A stretch of DNA of 64,000 bases, from assembly GCA_964636985.1 (NCBI GenBank), contig CAZWSX010000006.1:1-64000 (forward strand), in the 5' to 3' direction. This document shows, piece after piece, positions 42,409-51,837 of the stretch. Origin of the DNA: CAZWSX01 sp964636985. Lineage in GTDB: Bacteria; Planctomycetota; Planctomycetia; Pirellulales; Pirellulaceae. Below the pieces are notes generated by a model. It saw only the letters and a list, made by a program, of their open reading frames with translations. It had not been told where the DNA came from and made no database searches. Every line of letters begins with the position of its first letter. Positions within the stretch are counted from its first letter, which is position 1. The position numbers and the translations under genes are program-made.

Positions 42409-45264
42409 ATGCCAGTTTGGAAGTTTGCAGTCCCAGCTAACTGGTTTATCGCAGCTAGCACTTTCTGCACGATGGCCTTCCTCGCGAGCGCTCTGCCAGC
42501 GGGCGAAATCGATTTCGCCGGGCAGATTCGTCCCATCTTGAACAAGCATTGCGTCTCGTGTCACGGTGGCGTCAAACGAGCGGCAGGGATTTCGTTCCTC
42601 AGCCGAGAATCGGCGCTGGCAAAAGCGGAGAGTGGAGATTTTCCTATCCTCCCCGGCAATCCAGCCGAGTCGGCGCTCATTTCGCGCATTACCTCGACGG
42701 ACGAGTCGCTCCGCATGCCTCCGGCCGATCACGGCCCTGCACTGTCGGCTGAGGAGATCGATCACTTGCGAAAGTGGATTCAAGAAGGGGCGAACTGGGA
42801 CCTACACTGGGCCTACAAGCCGGCTGTCGTATCGGAGTTGCCGCGGGTTGCCAATGCGCAGTGGCCGCGACAGGGCCTCGATCGCTTCATTTTGCAGCGA
42901 TTGGAACAAGCTGGCCTGGAACCGTCACCTGAGGCCGATCGCCGGGTTTGGTTGCGGCGCGTGTCGTTCGACTTGACCGGATTGCCGCCCACGTTGGAAG
43001 AGGTCCGGGCGTTTCTATCGGACGACGACCCGCAGGCTTATGAAAAGGTTGTCGATCGATTGTTGGCATCGAACGCCTATGGCGAGCGGTGGGCCAGTGT
43101 TTGGCTCGATCTCGCCCGATATGCCGACACGGTCGGTTACGAGCGCGACCCCACCCGCGCGATCTGGCCCTGGCGCGATTGGGTGATCAACGCCTATAAC
43201 GCCGACATGCCCTACGATCAGTTTTTGACCAGGCAGCTCGCGGGCGACTTGCTCCCAGGTGCTACGCTCGACGACAAACTGGCGACGGCGTTTCATCGCA
43301 ACACCCAAACGAACACCGAATGCGGTACCGACGACGAAGAGTTCCGCAACGTAGCGTTGATGGACCGGATCAACACCACGTGGGAAGGTTTGATGTCGAC
43401 GTCGTTTCGCTGCGTGCAATGCCACAGCCACCCGTACGATCCGTTTGCCCACGAAGATTTCTATCGGCTTCTGGCCGTCTTCAATTCCACGCAGGACAAC
43501 GACTCCGCCGAGGATTTTCCACACTTACAGGTCCCGGTGAAAACTGCGGAGCGCGCTCATGCGCAGGAATTGGATGCTGAGTATGAAGCGTTACGGAACC
43601 AACTGCATGCCGAAGGAACGGAGTTAGCAAGGCGAACGGGGTGGAAACCTCTCATGGCGTCGAAAGCGGAGTCGACGGGGCTCACCACGATGACGATCCG
43701 AGACGTCGATGGAGTGCCAGAGATCACCGCTACCGGCAACGTGCGGCTGCAAGGAGTTTTCACGCTGGAGTTCCCGCTGACCACGAAGCAGTTCACCGCC
43801 GTACGAATCGAAGCATTGCCCTTCGATGCCGAGCGTTCGGCCACCGCTTCGGAACTCGGCTTCGTGTTATCGCACTTGAAGGCCGAACTAGTGGCATCGG
43901 ACGCCGAGTCGGTAACGGAGATACCTCTCGCGGCGGTTTACGACGAAGATCCATCAGCTTTTTACCCGGCAGAAGCGACGTTTGCGGACGATTTGCCCGG
44001 CTGGTCGGCGTACCCGCGGTTTCATCGTCCGCGCCGAGCCGTATTTGCCGTGGCCGAACCGATCGGCATTCCAGATGGCGCCGTGCTGCGCCTTACGATG
44101 AAGCAACTCGCGCAGTCGACCGGCATCACGGCGCAGGTGATTCGTCGGGCTCGCTATGCCATGAGCGACGATTCCTCGTGGACCGATCTGGTTCAGTCGC
44201 AATGGGAGCCGCGGAAAAAGCTCCAGGAGCTGGCCGTTCAGCGCAAAGAGATCGCCAGTGTCGCAGTGCCCGTCATCCGCGAGCAGCATCCGTCGCAGCG
44301 GCGCGACTCGCGATTGTATGTTCGCGGGAACTTCTTAAGCCCTGGCAACGTTGTGGAGGCAGGTGTCCCGACCGTCTTGGGAAATGCACGCGTTACGAAT
44401 CGACTCGAGTTCGCTCGCTGGATGACGCAGCCGGACCATCCTTTGACGGCCCGATCGGCGGTGAATCGATTCTGGGAGCAATTATTCGGTAGAGGATTGG
44501 CGGAGATCGTCGAGGACTTCGGTAGTGTTTCGCCAGCGCCGACGCATCCAGAATTGATCGATTGGTTGGCTGTGCGATTCGCGACGACCCACGAATGGAG
44601 TCAAAAGAAACTCCTCCGCGAGATGGTTTTGAGCGCAACGTACCGTCAGGACGCCACGGTGTCGGACCAACTGAAAGCGCGCGATCCGCAAAACCGGCTC
44701 TACAGTCGCGGTCCGCGAACGCGCCTGTCGGCCGAGATGGTTCGCGATCAGGCGTTGGCCGTCTCGGGTTTGCTGAGCGGCAAAATGGGTGGCCCGCCGG
44801 TGATGCCGCTTCAACCCGATGGAATCTGGAAGACCGTTTACAACGCCAGCAAGTGGGAAACGTCGCCAGGCGAGGATGCTCACCGCCGTAGCGTGTACAC
44901 CTTCATCCGTCGAACGAGCGGTTACCCCAGCTATCAAATCTTCGATGCACCCACTCGCGAAGTCTGCGCCGTCCGCCGCATTGCTACGAACACCCCGCTG
45001 CAGGCATTGGTGACATTGAACGACCCTGTCTATATCGAGGCCGCTTCGCACTTGGCTGCTCGAATGCAAAAAAGCGGCGCATCCGTCGAAGAACAGATTC
45101 GTTTCGGATACGAGGCTGTGACCGGCCAACCGGTCCGCAACGACGCGGTTCCCGTTCTGGTTCGTTTGTTTGAAGCCAGCCGCGCCAAGACGGAATCCGA
45201 CGAGGCGGCGATGACCATTGTGGCCAACGCACTCCTGAATCTCGACGCGGCCCTCACCCGATAG
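42409..45264 (+). CDS. Cytochrome-like DUF1549/DUF1553 protein (PSCyt1-PSD1 family)
   Basis: 951 residues. A signal/anchor segment (about 10-31) precedes the PSCyt1 domain with a heme-binding CVSCH at 48-52, then DUF1549 (LRRVSFDLTGLPPT, YADTVGYERDPTR, a second CVQCH at about 334) and DUF1553 (MVLSATYRQDATVS, LSAEMVRDQALAVSGLL, PLQALVTLNDPVYIEAA). The architecture is almost confined to planctomycetes and relatives. Its role is unproven; an extracytoplasmic electron-transfer or polysaccharide-related role is often proposed. The downstream DUF1501 gene, 29 bases away, is its usual partner. Confidence 0.95.
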   Translation: MPVWKFAVPANWFIAASTFCTMAFLASALPAGEIDFAGQIRPILNKHCVSCHGGVKRAAGISFLSRESALAKAESGDFPILPGNPAESALISRITSTDESLRMPPADHGPALSAEEIDHLRKWIQEGANWDLHWAYKPAVVSELPRVANAQWPRQGLDRFILQRLEQAGLEPSPEADRRVWLRRVSFDLTGLPPTLEEVRAFLSDDDPQAYEKVVDRLLASNAYGERWASVWLDLARYADTVGYERDPTRAIWPWRDWVINAYNADMPYDQFLTRQLAGDLLPGATLDDKLATAFHRNTQTNTECGTDDEEFRNVALMDRINTTWEGLMSTSFRCVQCHSHPYDPFAHEDFYRLLAVFNSTQDNDSAEDFPHLQVPVKTAERAHAQELDAEYEALRNQLHAEGTELARRTGWKPLMASKAESTGLTTMTIRDVDGVPEITATGNVRLQGVFTLEFPLTTKQFTAVRIEALPFDAERSATASELGFVLSHLKAELVASDAESVTEIPLAAVYDEDPSAFYPAEATFADDLPGWSAYPRFHRPRRAVFAVAEPIGIPDGAVLRLTMKQLAQSTGITAQVIRRARYAMSDDSSWTDLVQSQWEPRKKLQELAVQRKEIASVAVPVIREQHPSQRRDSRLYVRGNFLSPGNVVEAGVPTVLGNARVTNRLEFARWMTQPDHPLTARSAVNRFWEQLFGRGLAEIVEDFGSVSPAPTHPELIDWLAVRFATTHEWSQKKLLREMVLSATYRQDATVSDQLKARDPQNRLYSRGPRTRLSAEMVRDQALAVSGLLSGKMGGPPVMPLQPDGIWKTVYNASKWETSPGEDAHRRSVYTFIRRTSGYPSYQIFDAPTREVCAVRRIATNTPLQALVTLNDPVYIEAASHLAARMQKSGASVEEQIRFGYEAVTGQPVRNDAVPVLVRLFEASRAKTESDEAAMTIVANALLNLDAALTR

Positions 45265-45293
45265 TTTGCACTCACCCTTTCAGGCACTTTCCC

Positions 45294-46736
45294 GTGACAA
45301 AACTTGCCAATCAATGGAACAGCGGGTGGTCCGCCACTCGCCGTCACTTCCTGCACACCTGCACGACAGGGCTGGGATCGTTGTGGCTGGCAAGCCAAGC
45401 ACTAGCCAAGCCAAACGACGCACCCGGCCCCCATTTTGCGCCCAAGGTAAAACGAGTCATCTGGCTGCATATGGCCGGTTCGCCGAGCGCGCTGGAATTG
45501 TTCGAACACAAGCCCGACTTGAATCGCCTCAACGGGCAACCATGTCCGCAATCGCTCTTGGAAGGAAAACGCTTCGCCTTCATTCGCGGCATTCCGGAGT
45601 TGTTAGGCGGAGTCCACCCCTTTCACCAGGAACGCAATACGGGAATCTGGGTCAGCGACCAATTGCCTCACCTGGAACAAGTTTTCGATCGGATGTGCGT
45701 GATCCACTCGATGACGACAGAGCAATTCAATCACGCGCCCGCGCAGCTCGTGATGCACACGGGCAGCCCCAACTTCGGCAGCGCGTCGGTAGGGTCGTGG
45801 GCAACGTATGGATTAGGGAGCGAAAGCGAGAATCTCCCCGGCTTCATTGTCTTGCTGAGCGGCGGCCGCATGGTGGACGCCGGCAAAAGCGTTTGGGGAA
45901 GCGGATTTCTTCCTTCGGTTTATCAGGGCGTTCAATGTCGCAGTGCAGGGGAGCCGGTGTTGTTTTTGAATAACCCGCCTGGGTTCGATCAAGGCACACG
46001 AGGTTCGGTGGTCGAGGCTGTCAATGCTCTCAATCGGCAAACCTATGAGCAGCTGAAGGACCCCGAAACGCTTGCTCGGATCGAGCAGTACGAAATGGCG
46101 TTCCGGATGCAAACCAGCGCCACCGAAGCATTTGATATCTCGAAAGAGTCCAAAGAGATCCACGATCTCTACGGGACCGAACCGGGGCGCGAATCGTTCG
46201 CGAACAATTGTCTCTTGGCGCGCCGGTTGGTCGAACGCGGCGTCCGCTTCGTGCAACTGTTCGATTGGGGATGGGATTCACACGGGGGCGGCGAGTCGGA
46301 ATCGCTCCACCATGGCTTCGTTCGCAAGTGCAAATCAATCGACCAGCCCGCTGCGGCACTCCTTCGCGATTTGGAACAACGCGGCCTGCTCGAGGACACA
46401 CTGGTCGTGTGGGGCGGAGAGTTCGGGCGAACTCCCATGCGCGAGAACCGCGGCGGCGTTAACAATCCGTTTCTGGGGCGGGATCACAATCCCGGCGCCT
46501 TCACGATGTGGCTCGCGGGAGCCGGCGTGAAACCCGGCTTCGAGTACGGGCGAACGGACGAAGTCGGTTACTCGGTGGTCGAAAAGCCAGTTGCGCCGCA
46601 CGATCTCCATGCGACGCTCCTCCATCTATTAGGATTCGATCACGACCGTTTCACGTACCCCGCTCCGGGAGGTCTGACCCAAAAGTTGACCACGGTTACC
46701 AAGCGAGCCGAAGTCGTCAAAGGAATACTCGTGTAG
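45294..46736 (+). CDS. DUF1501 protein, Tat-exported
   Basis: 480 residues from a GTG start. The twin-arginine signal TRRHFLHTCTTGLGSLWLA directs folded export. The body has VIWLHMAGSPSALELFEHKP at the start of the domain and VVWGGEFGRTP near the end, both DUF1501 landmarks; the fold belongs to the alkaline phosphatase/sulfatase superfamily but the activity is unknown. It follows the DUF1549/DUF1553 gene closely and is surely co-transcribed with it. It differs from the second DUF1501 protein (57082-58461) in having GSPSALELF where the latter has GGVSHMDTF. Confidence 0.94.
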   Translation: MTKLANQWNSGWSATRRHFLHTCTTGLGSLWLASQALAKPNDAPGPHFAPKVKRVIWLHMAGSPSALELFEHKPDLNRLNGQPCPQSLLEGKRFAFIRGIPELLGGVHPFHQERNTGIWVSDQLPHLEQVFDRMCVIHSMTTEQFNHAPAQLVMHTGSPNFGSASVGSWATYGLGSESENLPGFIVLLSGGRMVDAGKSVWGSGFLPSVYQGVQCRSAGEPVLFLNNPPGFDQGTRGSVVEAVNALNRQTYEQLKDPETLARIEQYEMAFRMQTSATEAFDISKESKEIHDLYGTEPGRESFANNCLLARRLVERGVRFVQLFDWGWDSHGGGESESLHHGFVRKCKSIDQPAAALLRDLEQRGLLEDTLVVWGGEFGRTPMRENRGGVNNPFLGRDHNPGAFTMWLAGAGVKPGFEYGRTDEVGYSVVEKPVAPHDLHATLLHLLGFDHDRFTYPAPGGLTQKLTTVTKRAEVVKGILV

Positions 46737-47294
46737 AGTGCAGTCCTTGGCTGCATGGTTGGCATCGCAGAATTGATCGGCGATTAGTCGCCAAATTGGT
46801 GAGGGATTTCGGCGCGACCGCGACATGTGTTTTGACGGCTTTCCGCCTTGTCGGAAGTCCGCCTTTAAATGCGCGATTGCGCCGTGCGAGCTTTGTCGCG
46901 GCCGCAACGGCGTTCCATCTTGCCTAGGCTTCGATAAAAGCTTGAGCTTAGTAGCTTGAATGGCATACCATCCAAGCACTATTTCTATTGTTAGGGGGAA
47001 TGGAGTATCGTTTTCTGCTGGGAAAAGGCAGTTTTTGGAGCATTGCCCGTGGGTTCGACTGCTCCAGGGACCTATGTCTCACTTTCAAGAACGCCAAATC
47101 GCTCACTGGTAAAATATTAGACAGGCGAATCATTGAACTGGACCGAGCAGATTCGAGCATCCGATGACAATTGCGTGAGGATGCGACATCGAAGCTGTGG
47201 CAGGCAGTCGATCGCTAGCGTCTTTGCCCGTCACAATGCCCGGCGGTATTCCAATTCGATGGCGCCACGGAGCCCCAAGGGCCAGGATACTCCG
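46737..47294. other. Intergenic region
   Basis: About 560 bases between the DUF1501 gene and the LuxR-type gene. I see no coding frame, terminator with a T tract, or structured RNA that I can support. It must hold the regulator's promoter. Confidence 0.5.
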
Positions 47295-47969
47295 ATGGAT
47301 GTTCGTGGTTTTGTTCATCTCTTCATTAGCGAAGAAGACTTTGACGCGTGGCGCGCCGCGCTGAGTCATCACGCCTGGGACCACCGACTCTATTCCCCGC
47401 GAGATCCGGTTTGGCAAACGGTTGCGACGGACACGCAAGAGTGCATCGTTGTCGATCTCAAGTGCATGTCGCTCGAGACATTGGCCCGCTATGCCGGTTA
47501 CCCAGCGGCACCACCAATCCTTACGATTGCCGATGCGTCAAATCTCAACTTGGGGATCGAAAGCATGCGGCATGGGGCGTGGGACCTGGTGCTTAAACCG
47601 GTTTCCCTCGACCAATTGGTAAACAAGATCGCCACGGCACTAGAACGAGAGCGGCAAACCAAAGCCAGCGATCTCGACTGGCGTGCGCGGTGCCGTCTCC
47701 TTAGTACGCGCGAGCATGAGGTTCTCCACTTACTGCTCGACGCATGCAACACGGCGCAAATTGCTCACCGCCTGGGGATCAGCACCAAGACCGCAGAAAA
47801 GCATCGCCTCCATGTGCTGGAGAAGCTGAACGTGCAAAGTGTAGCCGAGTTGTTTCGGCAGGCATTTCGCCCGCGACATCTTCTTTACTCGCACGCGAAA
47901 CACCCAAGCGCGACGGCGATTCCACAATCTCCTGCTCTGGTCTTAGAGAGCGCAGCAGGCATCAGCTAG
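47295..47969 (+). CDS. LuxR/FixJ-type regulator with degenerate receiver domain
   Basis: 224 residues from the ATG at 47295 (AGGAT 7 bases upstream). The receiver-like N-terminal half keeps the Asp of IVVDLK and the Lys of LVLKPV, but the acidic pair of FixJ (VDDE) is replaced by FISEE and the conserved Thr is shifted, so phosphorylation is doubtful. The C-terminal LuxR helix-turn-helix is clear: LSTREHEVLHLLL, IAHRLGISTKTAEKHRLHVLEKLNV. It probably binds DNA as a dimer; the target is unknown. Its 3' end overlaps the convergent methyltransferase gene by 8 bases. Confidence 0.9.
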   Translation: MDVRGFVHLFISEEDFDAWRAALSHHAWDHRLYSPRDPVWQTVATDTQECIVVDLKCMSLETLARYAGYPAAPPILTIADASNLNLGIESMRHGAWDLVLKPVSLDQLVNKIATALERERQTKASDLDWRARCRLLSTREHEVLHLLLDACNTAQIAHRLGISTKTAEKHRLHVLEKLNVQSVAELFRQAFRPRHLLYSHAKHPSATAIPQSPALVLESAAGIS

Positions 47970-48999
47970 TTGGCGCGCAGCGTTGATCGGCCGGCTCCTT
48001 TTCGAGCACGGCCGTGTAGTAAGAGTGGAAGAATTCGTCTAACAGGGGAACTCGGGCGAGCGGCGCGAGAAGCTTCGAGACGCCGCGCCCCTTGCCCGCG
48101 AATCCAAATGTCTTGAAAGACGAAACCTTAAAGGGCGATTTCGCCAGAACTTGTCGAATCCGTCTTAGCGACAGCATGTTCAACGGTTCGCCGGGGCGAT
48201 CGCGTAGGGTCTCGACGGAGTTCCATCGCTCCATTCCTGCGAGTCGATCCCACACGGTTGGCGTGTAGTCAGGCCTCCGCATCACGGCCCGAATGGTTTT
48301 GATGAGCGCCTTCTCGGAAAAGAATACCTGGCACCAAGGGATCGGGACGTAGATCGAAATGTGTCCTGCCATGTGGTTGTACCAACCGATCGACCCGATC
48401 CAAACTTTGCCTCCGTCGACCAGGTTTTTGTGGACAGATAATAGCACCGCGCCCGGGTCGGTAAGATGCTCGAACGAATCGAAGAAAATGGCGACGTCGC
48501 CGTGATCGGCGCTCGTCATTTCGTCCGGATGTCGAAAGTCGATCTTGTGCGCCAACTCCGGATACTTGTCGTCGACGATCTTTCGACCTACTTCCAGTTC
48601 TTGCCGATTGATGTCGACGTTGACGACGTGCTGAGCGCCCAACTCGAGCCATCCGAGCGCTCGTCCCCCTAGGCCGCTGCCAATATCCAAGACCCTCTTG
48701 CCGGTCAGGTCGAACCCGTCCATGTTCCGCCGATAACGATCGACGGTATCGTTCCGTTGCGCTGCGAAGTACTTCTCTTGGTCCTGGATCTCGTTGGAGA
48801 TCTTTATCGGGAAGTATCGCCTCGCCAGTAGCGTCGCCGGATAACAAACGGAATATGGTAGATGTAGCCCCATGAACATAAGCCATGCTCCAAAAAGGGC
48901 GCGCGACAAGGGCGTTGGAAAGGGCTGGGGAGAGTGCGAGGCTTCCTGCAACGGCGTCTCTGCGAGAGTAAGTTCAAGAAGGTCTGGGTGCCAGACCAC
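47962..48999 (-). CDS. Class I SAM-dependent methyltransferase
   Basis: 345 residues from the GTG at 48999; an ATG at 48879 with GGAG 8 bases upstream is a strong alternative, which would remove 40 residues. The Rossmann core is clear: motif I VLDIGSGLGGRALGWLELGA, motif II VVNVDINRQELE and motif IV VAIFFDSFEHL. A short preceding segment (YFAAQRNDTVDRYRRN) caps the SAM site. The substrate is unknown; the last third (FGFAGKGRGVSKLLAPLA) is not recognised. It converges on the LuxR-type gene with an 8-base overlap. Confidence 0.88.
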   Translation of the reverse strand: MVWHPDLLELTLAETPLQEASHSPQPFPTPLSRALFGAWLMFMGLHLPYSVCYPATLLARRYFPIKISNEIQDQEKYFAAQRNDTVDRYRRNMDGFDLTGKRVLDIGSGLGGRALGWLELGAQHVVNVDINRQELEVGRKIVDDKYPELAHKIDFRHPDEMTSADHGDVAIFFDSFEHLTDPGAVLLSVHKNLVDGGKVWIGSIGWYNHMAGHISIYVPIPWCQVFFSEKALIKTIRAVMRRPDYTPTVWDRLAGMERWNSVETLRDRPGEPLNMLSLRRIRQVLAKSPFKVSSFKTFGFAGKGRGVSKLLAPLARVPLLDEFFHSYYTAVLEKEPADQRCAPTS

Positions 49000-49232
49000 G
49001 GCGAACTATCGCCGGTTACTGTTTTGTAAGGGCTCGAACCCGACTTGTCGCGGTCGGTTTAGCCGCCCGTTTCAATGGCATTTTTGGATGCGTTCTCGAC
49101 TTCATGTTAAGAGGAGCTGGGGAAAACAGTGGCGTGAGCGATGCGGCACAGCGCGCCGGCGATGTCTGTTGCGCTAAAGTAAAGAGCCGGCTGAATCGAC
49201 CTCCTCGCTCGAAGCGTTTGGAATTCTTACCG

Positions 49233-49514
49233 ATGAACCGACGAACGTTTTTTGGAATTCATTGGCTGCCACGAAACTGAGCGGCGCGCTCGCCATCGCA
49301 CAGGAGCCCGCCGCCGGCGGCGTTCAAACGCCTGCGCCGGCCCTACCTGGTCATCGTCGCCGCGCGAAAGGAATACGACGCGCGATACGAGGCTTCCAAG
49401 CAACTCGCTGCCTTCCTCCGCTTACCGGAGACGCAGCAGTGGCTGTCCGAATTCGGCAAAGGGAGGTACGACGATTGCCCGCTGTTTTTTCCGGTGGCGG
49501 TGGGGCACAGGTGA
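49233..49514 (+). pseudogene. Remnant of a TupA-like (tungstate) ABC transporter binding protein
   Basis: A Tat-like start MNRRTFFGI begins at 49233 but meets a stop after 15 codons. In another frame, 49323-49514 encodes a 63-residue tail with PYLVIVAARKEYDARYEASK, LAAFLRLPETQQWLSEFGKG and CPLFFPVAVG, which fits the C-terminal end of tungstate or molybdate-type solute-binding proteins (family pattern: NPxxHPxVN..A..F..FL.SPE.Q..I..FG...YGQPLFFP). The middle of the gene is missing and the frames do not join, so this is a decayed gene. Confidence 0.6.
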
Positions 49515-49543
49515 AGTCGCAGCTCACCTGGTAGTCAATACTT

Positions 49544-50194
49544 CTACTCCCAGTACGCTTCCCAGTCGTCCTTGAATGCTTGCTTGAGTCGTTTCATATA
49601 GGCGTTTGTCTTAATCTTGACCATCCACACGCCGTCCTCCCGGGTTCTGCCCTTGCAAACGACGCCTTCTGCGACATCGTACTTTCCTTCGCGAACGTCT
49701 TGCGCGAATGAGCCGCTCAGTTTTCCACGGTAAACAACGCGCGCAATATTCAGTGCGCCGAAGTCCGCGACGAATTGTTCAGGTCCGATCAGCCCGTTGG
49801 CCGTTTGAACATCAAACAGGACGAGTTGTTTCGGATCATCGCTTTTATGCAGTCCCGCGAACGAATTGGGACCAAAGTACTCGGTGAACACCATGATCTC
49901 GGTCGACGTGTAGGATGCGTGGGTGCGAAAGATCGTATCCAAGTCCGGCGCAAGTTCGCGTTGGAAGATTTCGGGCGCATCTGAGTACCCAAAATGATTT
50001 TCATTGAACTCCGCAATGCCTGCGGCGTCGAGATCAAAACGATTGCGGCGCAAGCCGAATGCGTGCCAGCCAAGGTCTCGGTCCCAAACCCAATGCAAGT
50101 TGGTGCCGTCGTATTTCTCGAAAGCAATACAGCGGCCCGATGGAGCCGCTGCGCTGCCGGGGATCTTCGGATATGCGAGGCTGACCCGTGGCAT
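49544..50194 (-). CDS. RNA ligase family protein (Rnl2-like nucleotidyltransferase domain)
   Basis: 216 residues, covering a ligase nucleotidyltransferase domain only. Motif I KYDGTN with the lysine that would be adenylylated is at Lys27; motif III/IIIa is MVFTEYFGPNSF; motif IV EGVVCKG; motif V VWMVKIKT. The order and spacing match RNA ligases of the Rnl2/DRB0094-like group rather than DNA ligases, and no OB fold follows. Such enzymes seal RNA nicks; in bacteria their role is RNA repair or unknown. GAGGGA precedes the ATG at 50194. It stands alone beside a decayed transporter gene. Confidence 0.82.
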   Translation of the reverse strand: MPRVSLAYPKIPGSAAAPSGRCIAFEKYDGTNLHWVWDRDLGWHAFGLRRNRFDLDAAGIAEFNENHFGYSDAPEIFQRELAPDLDTIFRTHASYTSTEIMVFTEYFGPNSFAGLHKSDDPKQLVLFDVQTANGLIGPEQFVADFGALNIARVVYRGKLSGSFAQDVREGKYDVAEGVVCKGRTREDGVWMVKIKTNAYMKRLKQAFKDDWEAYWE

Positions 50195-50376
50195 CTCATC
50201 CCTCGTGCTGAAAGTTCGATTTAGTAGAAGTATGGCGGCGCTTAGTCAAAGATCGTTGTGCGTGACCAAGGTTCGCGGCACAAGCCTCAATTCGACCGAA
50301 GCGTTCCCAGCTACTGCCCGGCAGAAGTACAATGCCAGCCAGAACCGGCAACTTGGATAGTCTCGGAGCGGACACG

Positions 50377-51339
50377 ATGCAGACGCGGCAACTCGGCAAT
50401 TCGGACCTGAATATCACTCCCATGGGATTCGGGGCGTGGGCGATTGGTGGCGGAGATTGGGCTTTTGCCTGGGGAGCGCAGGACGATTCCGAGAGCGTTG
50501 CCGCTATTCACGAGGCGCTGGACCTGGGGATCAATTGGATCGATACTGCGGCTGTCTACGGCCTCGGCCACTCGGAAGAGGTCGTCGCTAAGGCCCTGCA
50601 AGGTGTTGCCAAGCGGCCCTATGTTTTTACGAAGTGCGCACGGGCCTGGAACGACCAGCGGCAGATCGTGAAGTGCCTGAACGCGAAGAGCATTCGCGCC
50701 GAGTGCGAAGCGAGCCTGAAACGGCTGAAGGTGGACGTGATCGACCTCTACCAGGTCCACTGGCCTGAGCCCCCCGAGGATATCGACGAAGGCTGGCAAA
50801 CGGTTGTGAGCCTCAAAAAAGAAGGCAAGGTCCGCTGGATTGGAGTCTCCAATTTCAGCGCCGAGCAAATGGAGCAAATCTCTCGCTTCGGGCCGATCAC
50901 GTCATTGCAGCCACCGTACTCGCTGATCCGCCCCGAGATTGAAGAGAGCATCTTGCCCTATTGCCAGAAGCACAACATCGGCGTGATCGCCTATTCACCG
51001 ATGGCCAGCGGGCTACTCACGGGAGCCATGACGCGGGAGCGCATCGCGGCATTGCCTACGGACGACTGGCGTCGTGAGAAGAACAAGCAATACCAGGAAC
51101 CGTTACTCACTCGCAATCTGAACCTGGTGGAGTTGCTGAAAAAGATCGGCAGCCGCCACGGCCGCACGCCAGGCGAAGTTGCCATCGCATGGGTACTGCG
51201 CCACCCGGCGGTAACTGGTGCGATCGTTGGAAGCCGCCGCCCCGGCCAACTCAAGGAACTCATCGGAGCGGCCGAGTGGCGCCTCGCGCCTGGCGAGGCG
51301 GCTGAGCTTGACGGTTTCTGCCGGGCGAATCCGGCCTAA
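50377..51339 (+). CDS. Aldo/keto reductase
   Basis: 320-residue NADPH-dependent TIM-barrel oxidoreductase. The catalytic tetrad is visible: Asp and Tyr in IDTAAVYGLGHSEE, Lys in VFTKCA, His in YQVHWPEP. The cofactor-binding end has GAIVGSRRPGQLKE. ATG 50377 has GGAG with an 8-base spacer and gives the usual QTRQLGNSDL-type N-terminus. The substrate cannot be told. It seems monocistronic and convergent with the interrupted kinase gene. Confidence 0.95.
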   Translation: MQTRQLGNSDLNITPMGFGAWAIGGGDWAFAWGAQDDSESVAAIHEALDLGINWIDTAAVYGLGHSEEVVAKALQGVAKRPYVFTKCARAWNDQRQIVKCLNAKSIRAECEASLKRLKVDVIDLYQVHWPEPPEDIDEGWQTVVSLKKEGKVRWIGVSNFSAEQMEQISRFGPITSLQPPYSLIRPEIEESILPYCQKHNIGVIAYSPMASGLLTGAMTRERIAALPTDDWRREKNKQYQEPLLTRNLNLVELLKKIGSRHGRTPGEVAIAWVLRHPAVTGAIVGSRRPGQLKELIGAAEWRLAPGEAAELDGFCRANPA

Positions 51340-51392
51340 GAATCGACGCAGAGTGAGAGGCACTCTATGACTTGGCGACACGCGGAACTGAC

Positions 51393-51507
51393 TGTCCGCC
51401 AGCGAACGGAAAGTCGGCAGCTTGCCCGACGTATTTCAGGGCGCTTTCGCACCGGGTTGCACTGCCGGCGTATCATGCGGCGGAGGGTCCGGAACTTTCC
51501 GCAATTC
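51393..51507. repeat. 115-bp direct repeat, copy 1
   Basis: Matches 53446-53560 at 112 of 115 positions by eye. Each copy covers the last codons of a kinase C-terminal domain and the bases just past its stop, about 2.05 kb apart. Confidence 0.92.
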
Positions 51508-51834
51508 AGCGTACGTAACACCGGGCGCTGGCCCAAGATTCTCCGGCGTCTGCGGGCCCCAACAGATTTTCAAAGTGGTTGCATCAGCGTCGCACAGCCC
51601 GACCATGGGGTGCGCATCGGCGCCGGTCGTCATGTAGTCGAGCAACACAAATCGCTTCGGCGTGCCCTGGTCCAAGGGAAAATGATCCGCGTCAAACGCG
51701 ATGCGACTCTTGGGCACGTTGTTCGGATTGTCCGCGTTGTGGAACTCGATCATGTTGCCGCGAACCACATACGTTACGGCCTTTACGTGCCCTTCGTCTG
51801 CGGGCTTTCCGACCTCATCCATGCTCGACACCAT
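51436..51834 (-). pseudogene. Detached C-terminal (TIGR03067-like) domain of the interrupted kinase
   Basis: In frame with the kinase gene just upstream, directly after its TAG. It reads on as QMVSSMDEVGKPADEG and ends ELRKVPDPPPHDTPAVQPGAKAP, matching the C-terminal domain of the intact paralogue (53489-55267). It would be made only by stop-codon readthrough or by internal initiation at the ATG at 51834; no good ribosome site is seen. Confidence 0.8.
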
Positions 51835-51837
51835 CTG

